This document shows positions 58,601-64,000 of a stretch of 64,000 bases of DNA, in pieces. Below the pieces are notes generated by a model. The model was given only the letters and a program-made list of their open reading frames with translations, was not told the DNA's origin and did no database searches. Source of the DNA: Cyathus striatus (taxonomy: Eukaryota; Basidiomycota; Agaricomycetes; Agaricales; Nidulariaceae); assembly GCA_025738555.1 (NCBI GenBank), contig JAOVFP010000016.1:1736001-1800000 (forward strand), given 5' to 3'. Each line of letters begins with the position of its first letter. Within the stretch, counting starts at the first letter, position 1. Both the position numbers and the translations under genes were made by a program.

Positions 58601-61600
58601 GAAGTGGTCCTCTGGACACCACACAAGCTGAGGACTGTGTTGTTCCCCCTTGTGTGCAGCCAATGCAGGTAATACTCAATACTTCCACTCTTTCAGATCC
58701 CAATGCACTTCATATTCCACTTTGTAGTACTATCCATGCTCTCCCTACACCCTGTACAGTCTCATATAGCACTCTAGTTGATTCAGGTTCTACCCATTGT
58801 TTTATAGATTCATCTTTTGTTTGGACACATGCTATTCCTACCTCACCTACTCCATCTATCACTCTCAGACTCTTCAATGGCACCATCAACCATGTAATAA
58901 CCAAGTTCATTACACTGCCTGTACTATTCCCTACCAGTAAATGTATAACAGTTGAACTTTATGTGACACCTCTTGATTCAGTGTGCTCTGCAGTCCTAGG
59001 ATACAATTGGCTCACCCACTTCAATCTGTTGATTGACTGGGTATTGGGCTCATTAACATTCTGGACTCCAGACATTTCTGAGCAACTTCTGCTCAAATCC
59101 AATATCCCAGAACCAGCTTCTGCTTCTGAGGATCCATCTCCAGTCACTTCTGATGAGTCTCTGCCACCTCCTCCTAGCATTTTGCTAATAAATGGTGTCA
59201 CCTTCTTGCATGCATGCCATTTAGAGGGAGCACAGACTTTCTGTATTCAGCTTGGTGCTGTTGCTTTTGCTGCTGCCCTCAATCCTGAGGAAGCTCCAGA
59301 TCTCTCTTCCATACTGTCTGAGTATCATGAGTTTGCTGATGTATTTAGCAAGTCCCAGGCAAATACACTTGCCCCTCACCATCCCTATGACTTAAATATC
59401 AATCTAGAGGAAGGTACATCACCTCCCATAGGTCAGATCTATTCCCTTTCCCAATCCAAGCTTTCTGCTCTTTGGGATTTCATCAATGAACATATCCAGA
59501 TCAGATTTATTCAAGCTTTGCACTCTCTGCACAGAGCTCCCATCCTTTTTGTCTGCAAGAAGGATGGATCACTTTGGCTTTGTGTGGATTTCTGCAGGTT
59601 GAACACTATTTCTAAAAAGGATCATTATCCTTTGCCACTCATTTCAGATTTTCTCAACAGTCCCTGTCATGCCTGTATCTATACCAAGATTGACCTGCAT
59701 CATGCATACCACCTGGTCTGCATTGCCAAGGACAATGAATGGAAAACCACTTTCTGGACTTGCTATGGATTCTTTGAATGGCTAGTCATGCCCTTTGGAC
59801 TTTCCAATGCACCCACAGGTTTCCAATGCTTCATGAATGACATATTCAAAGATCTTCTTGATGTGTGCATCATAGTTTATTTGGATGACATCCTAATATA
59901 CTCTGATAATCTTGTGCAACATCACCAACATGTTAGGAAAGTCTTGCATCAGCTCTGGAAGCATAGGTTGTATGTGTGTGCAGATAAGTGTGAGTTCCAC
60001 TCAGAATCTGTGGAATATCTCAGATATATACTATCACCCAATGGTCTCACCATGTCTCCAACAAAGGTGAAGAGTATTCAAGAATGGCCTGAACCAAGGA
60101 AAGTAAAAGACATTCAATCTTTCCTTGGGTTTGCTAACTTCTATTGGCATTTTATATACAACTATTCTGACATAGTTGTTCCACTCACCCACCTTACCTG
60201 GAAGGGTAATCCATGGAACTTCTCAGAAAAATGCTGTTCTGCTTTCACTGAACTTAAGGATGCTTTCATGTTGGCACCCATCCTTACCCATTGGGTTCCT
60301 GACAAGCAGCTCATCATGGAAACCAATGCTTCAGATTATGCATTGGCTGCTATTCTGTCTATAGTTTCCAATGATGGTGAGATTCACCCTATCACTTTCC
60401 ACTCATGAACCTTTACACCTCCTGAGTTAAACTACAACACCCATGACAAGGAACTGCTTGCTATCTTTGAAGCATTCCAAGTCTGGTGTCATTACCTGGA
60501 AGGTTCTGGTTCACCCATTGATGTCATTACAGACCATAAGAACTTGGAATACTTTTCCACAACCAAGATCTTATCCTGATGACAAGCCCAATGGTCTGAG
60601 TATCTTTCCCAATTCAATCTAGTTATCTGCTTTCAACCCAGAAAACTCAGGGCAAAGCCAGATGCTCTGACTAGATGATGGGACATCTACCCTAAAGAGG
60701 GGGATAGCAACTATGCTAAGGTTAATCTGCACAACTATCATCCAGTGTTCACACAGGAACAGCTTATCACTTCTCTCTGAGCAACTTCACTTATTGTACC
60801 TGCTCTTTGTGCTAGTATTATCATGGACATTGAACAGTTACATACTGATATATTATCAGCTCTCCCTAATTACCTGGTTGCAGTTATCTGAATGCAGACT
60901 CCCGAGAATCATTGGACTGTAACCCCAGACAGTTTCCTTCATCTAGATAACTGGATCTATGTTCTGGACTCTGGAGCCCTTTGGCTTCAGGTTTTACAGT
61001 ACAAATATGACCATCTGCTTTCAGGACACCTTGGACAGAACAAGACCCTCAAGCTAATTTGATGTGAATATACTTGGCCACTTATATGAATGTTTGTAAA
61101 GGATGATTGTAAGTTTTGTAATACTTGCATGCATTCTAAACCACAGCACCACTGCCCATATGGAACCCTGAAACAACTTCCGGTTCCCAGATGCCCATGG
61201 CACTTGATATCTATGGATTTCATAGATCAACTTCCAAAATCTTCAGCTTCCAAGTATGATTCTATACTTGTTATTGTGGATTGTTTCTCCAAGCAGTCTA
61301 TCTTCATTCCCACCCATACCACATGCTCTACTTCTGACCTTGCACTTCTATTTGTACTTCATGTCTTTTCCAAGCACAGAGTTCTGGAACACATCACTTC
61401 TGATTGTGGTTCCAAGTTTGTGTCACATTTCTTCCATTCCCTTGGTACAGCCCTTGGCATCACTTTACATTTCACCTTGGGTTACCATCCTGAAGGTGAT
61501 GGCCAAACAGAACACACCAACCAAACTCTGGAACAATACCTTCAGGCCTACTGCAACTACCAGCAGGATAACTGGTGTGATCTCTTACCTCTTGCTGAAT

Positions 61601-62298
61601 TTGCTTACAATAATGCACTGAGTGCAACCACAGGAATTTCACCATTCTATGCAAACAAGGGTTATCACCCAAACTTTGCAATACATCCAGAACATGATCT
61701 TACTTCTGCTTGTGCCAGGCACTTCACTGTAAACCTTGAGGAACTTCATGAGATGCTTCAGACCAAAATACTCAGTGCACAGAAATGTTACCAAGCACCC
61801 ACTGATGCATGTTGCAAACCCACACCCACATTCCCCATTGGGACAAAGGTATACATTAAAGCTGAGTACTTCTGGACAACCCAGCCATCCTGGAAACTTG
61901 CAGAAAAGTTCCTAGGACCTTTTGAAGTTATTGCACTTGCCAGATTACATTCACATACCTTGTGCCTTCCAGAACAATTTTGTGCAGTCCACCCAGTATT
62001 CCATGTATCCATGCTTGAACCCAATACTGAAAACACTATCCCAGATTGCATTATTCCTCCACCACCACCTGTCCAGGTTGATGGTGATATTGAATACAAG
62101 GTCTCAGAAATTTTGGACTCTAAACTGGATCACCATTTGCATTGCAAACTGAGATACTATGTACATTGGCTAGGGTATGAAGGGACCAATGAAGAGTTTT
62201 CATGGCTTCCAGCTAAGGAACTGGAACATACTATAGATATCATTGAAGAGTTCCACTCCTGCTATCCAGATAAGCCCAGCCCTACTTCTATTTCTTAA
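58597..62298 (+). pseudogene. pol: pol of a Ty3-type chromovirus (eight in-frame TGA)
   Basis: One frame runs to the stop at 62298 and contains a protease (DSGSTHCFID near 58780), reverse transcriptase (VYLDDILIYS, 59875-59904), RNase H, integrase with an HHCC-type zinc region (HLGQNKT...CNTC) and DDE core (MDFIDQLP; ITSDCGSKFVSHF; PEGDGQTEHTNQ), and a C-terminal chromodomain (EYKVSEILDSK...YYVHWLGYE...EFSWLPAKEL, about 62092-62260). Eight TGA codons interrupt it (60406, 60577, 60580, 60676, 60778, 60889, 61060, 61087), all where conserved Arg is expected and with no frameshift. Other Arg sites read Trp, Cys, His or Gln. Chromodomains direct integration to heterochromatin in known chromoviruses. 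Confidence 0.92.
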
Positions 62299-62862
62299 AT
62301 TCATGTTACTTATTATCTGCTTGCAGTTTCACCTTATACAAAAACCAAAAACAATGAATAACAAGCAAAAAGTGAGATACAAGTACAATAGTTCTTTGGT
62401 AATGTGTTACAATCATTTCCATCACTCCCTCTGCATCTGTGACTCGACCTGAGCTACTACTTCACCTTCCAATGCAATCCTGGAACCTGTCACAACTTTC
62501 TTGTATGCATCCAGATCCCAGAGGCATTCTATGAGCAAGGTTTCAATGTTGGAAACATGGACAATGTGCTCAGAGACTTCAGCAACAACTTGGGACAACT
62601 TACCCAGTTCGCCTACCACCTGGTGATTGGTATCTGCTGGAGCAGTCTTGCTTAACCTCAACACTAGAATAATCTTGTTCTCATGTTATGTTGCCTTTCT
62701 TTTTACAATTCTTCTACAGTAAAGTACCATAATTACATAATAAGCTAGAGCTCCTGCCACATATGTACAAATAACATTGTTCTTGCTTGATGCTGCTCTG
62801 CAACATTCCATGTGCCCCCCTCCCTTTATGGTGGCATCCTCATCATCCTTGCAATACATTGT
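62299..62862. other. Region after pol, 3' LTR not found
   Basis: No copy of the 5' LTR start (TGTTATATCC) or a polypurine tract is seen here. An 80-residue minus-strand ORF (62422-62664, helical, VVGELGKLSQVVAEVSEHIV) is unrecognised and could be a remnant of the neighbouring minus-strand element. The retroelement is therefore truncated at its 3' end or continues beyond an insertion. Confidence 0.5.
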
Positions 62863-63490
62863 CTAGCATTCTTTATGTGTGATGTTGTCTGTTGACCATT
62901 CTGTGGAGTCTGCAAGTTCCTCCTCCATTTGATGTGTTTCAATGTGGCCACCTTCAACCTGGTCTATTCCATCCTTGTCCTTGTTCCTTTTGTGTTCCAC
63001 CTCTGCTTGTTCCTTTGCCAGCAATGTGCCAAGTCTTGGAGAAAACCCTTGCAGGCAACATGCATGATACACCCCTTTTACCAGTGTTCCTTGCACAGTT
63101 TCAAGTGCATACAAGTTGTGCATTTGCGATACTACATGCAGTGGTGCTGACCACTTTGGTATGAGCTTGCATTCCATTTTGAATGTGTAATCTAGGTTGC
63201 TGCGGTAGATTTGAACTAATGCACCTTTAGGAAATATGACTTCATCTGGTTTCCTGGTCAGCAATTTCTTATCAAACACCTTCTTCCTCTTGATCACATG
63301 GTGTACTGCTATTGCATATCTGTCAAGTTGCTGTTGTGCTACATATGCCATTTGTGTCTCAATATTGTTCTCACTGGTTGGTATATTCACATCCTTGACT
63401 GGTGTTGGTTTCGTGTTTACAACTAGGCCTAGTAGCAGCTCTTTTGGTGAAAATTTCAATGCCAGTAGCAGGTGCCAGTTCAGTATTGAT
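62863..63490 (-). pseudogene. C-terminal polyprotein fragment of a second Ty3-type element
   Basis: The minus-strand frame reads FSPKELLLGLVVNTKPTPV, QQQLDRYAIAVHHVIKRK, GALVQIYRSNLDYTFKMEC, KLIPKWSAPLHVVSQMHNLY, TLVKGVYHACCLQGFSPRLG and an acidic tail. This is the region after the integrase core in a Ty3 lineage distinct from the chromodomain element. CCLQ stands where relatives have RRLR-type arginines, again CpG decay. The upstream (RT/integrase core) part is absent; homology stops near 63490. Confidence 0.75.
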
Positions 63491-63571
63491 ATGCCTAGTA
63501 AAATATAAATGTTATTTTTCGAAATATAATAGACAATAAGTACTAGTAATAGCATTAGTGAATCCAGTCCC

Positions 63572-63780
63572 AGAGTCCAAGAGTTGGGGCAAGTCCTGAG
63601 CTGCCAGCTAAAGTATTCTATTTGAGTACATTATCAAGGGAAGAGTCCAAGAGTTGGGGCAAGTCCCAAGCTGCCAGCTAAAGTATTCTATTCGAGTACA
63701 TTACCAAGGGAAGAGTCCAAGGGCTGGGGTTGAGTCCTGCACTGCCAGTCAAAGTATCTGCATGATACAAACCAAGGGAT
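63572..63780. repeat. 70-bp tandem repeat, three copies
   Basis: AGAGTCCAAGAGTTGGGGCA starts at 63572 and 63642, and a diverged third copy at 63712, each followed by CTGCCAGCTAAAGTATTCTA or a variant. The sequence beyond to the window end shows no recognised gene. Confidence 0.88.
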
Positions 63781-64000
63781 TTGACACAACAACAATATAA
63801 TTGGGCTATTGATTCCTATACTAATTACAAGTACTAGATAGCTATACCCAGAGAAAATACTATGGAAACGTAGTAGTAATTCTACATACTCAGAATAATG
63901 CACCCAGTACTAGGCTAGACAATCACATACCTTCAGGGAAATACTTTGGACTAGTGCACTCTTGGTACCACCAGCTCCACCAGATACCACAACTCACAGC
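63781..64000. other. Right edge of window, nothing recognised
   Basis: AT-rich sequence without a supported gene. A small minus-strand ORF (63688-63903) overlaps the tandem repeat and is not called. Confidence 0.4.

Overview
The window reads as a transposon-rich stretch of an Agaricomycete (mushroom-forming basidiomycete) genome. The evidence is many 44-70 bp GT-AG introns, a gene family with EF-hand and ZZ zinc finger domains and a multi-exon family of unknown function that I recognise from such fungi, a fungal six-hairpin glycosidase, and mobile genes carrying CxC5/CxC6 cysteine clusters of the kind associated with KDZ (Kyakuja-Dileera-Zisupton) transposases. No species can be named from the sequence.

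Layout. (1) 1-7.9 kb: the right part of a KDZ-like element on the + strand: a CT-rich minisatellite, a degenerate accessory gene (ORF1) and a degenerate CxC5/CxC6 gene (ORF2) split by a 676-bp solo LTR. (2) 8-28 kb: CpG-containing sequence holding three tandem paralogs (A 11.9-14.7 kb, B 16.8-19.4 kb, C 22.0-24.5 kb) of an intron-rich family of unknown function. Each is preceded by a copy of a non-coding module; a fourth module at 25.3-27.9 kb has no paralog and ends in an inverted piece. B carries AT-hooks; C has a 1-bp frameshift. (3) 28.7-33.3 kb: a 16-exon EF-hand/ZZ gene whose reading frame closes cleanly, followed 22 bp after its stop by two nested MITEs with TA flanks. (4) 34.5-37.0 kb: a poorly preserved membrane-protein ORF and a complete two-exon secreted glycosidase, both on the minus strand. 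(5) 37.7-56.2 kb: CpG-poor nested transposon territory. A zinc-cluster gene on the minus strand (53.5 kb down to 41.5 kb) is split by a 9695-bp KDZ-like element (43586-53280) with a perfect 8-bp target duplication, GACTTTAT. A 1620-bp non-autonomous relative (48848-50467) lies in inverted orientation inside the ORF1 of that element. A fold-back element with long inverted ends sits at 53.5-55.9 kb. (6) 56.3-62.3 kb: a Ty3-type chromodomain retrotransposon with a 5' LTR, a Tf1-like self-priming signature, gag and pol, inactivated by ten in-frame TGA codons. (7) 62.4-64 kb: the minus-strand tail of a second Ty3-type polyprotein and a 70-bp tandem repeat.

How it fits together. The mobile elements have inserted into one another, and joining the flanks of the outer element restores an open frame at the target. 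Premature stops in gag, pol and the transposase-like genes are mostly TGA at positions where relatives have arginine, as expected from CpG to TpG decay of methylated or RIP-like targeted repeats, whereas the central gene block keeps its CpGs and open frames.
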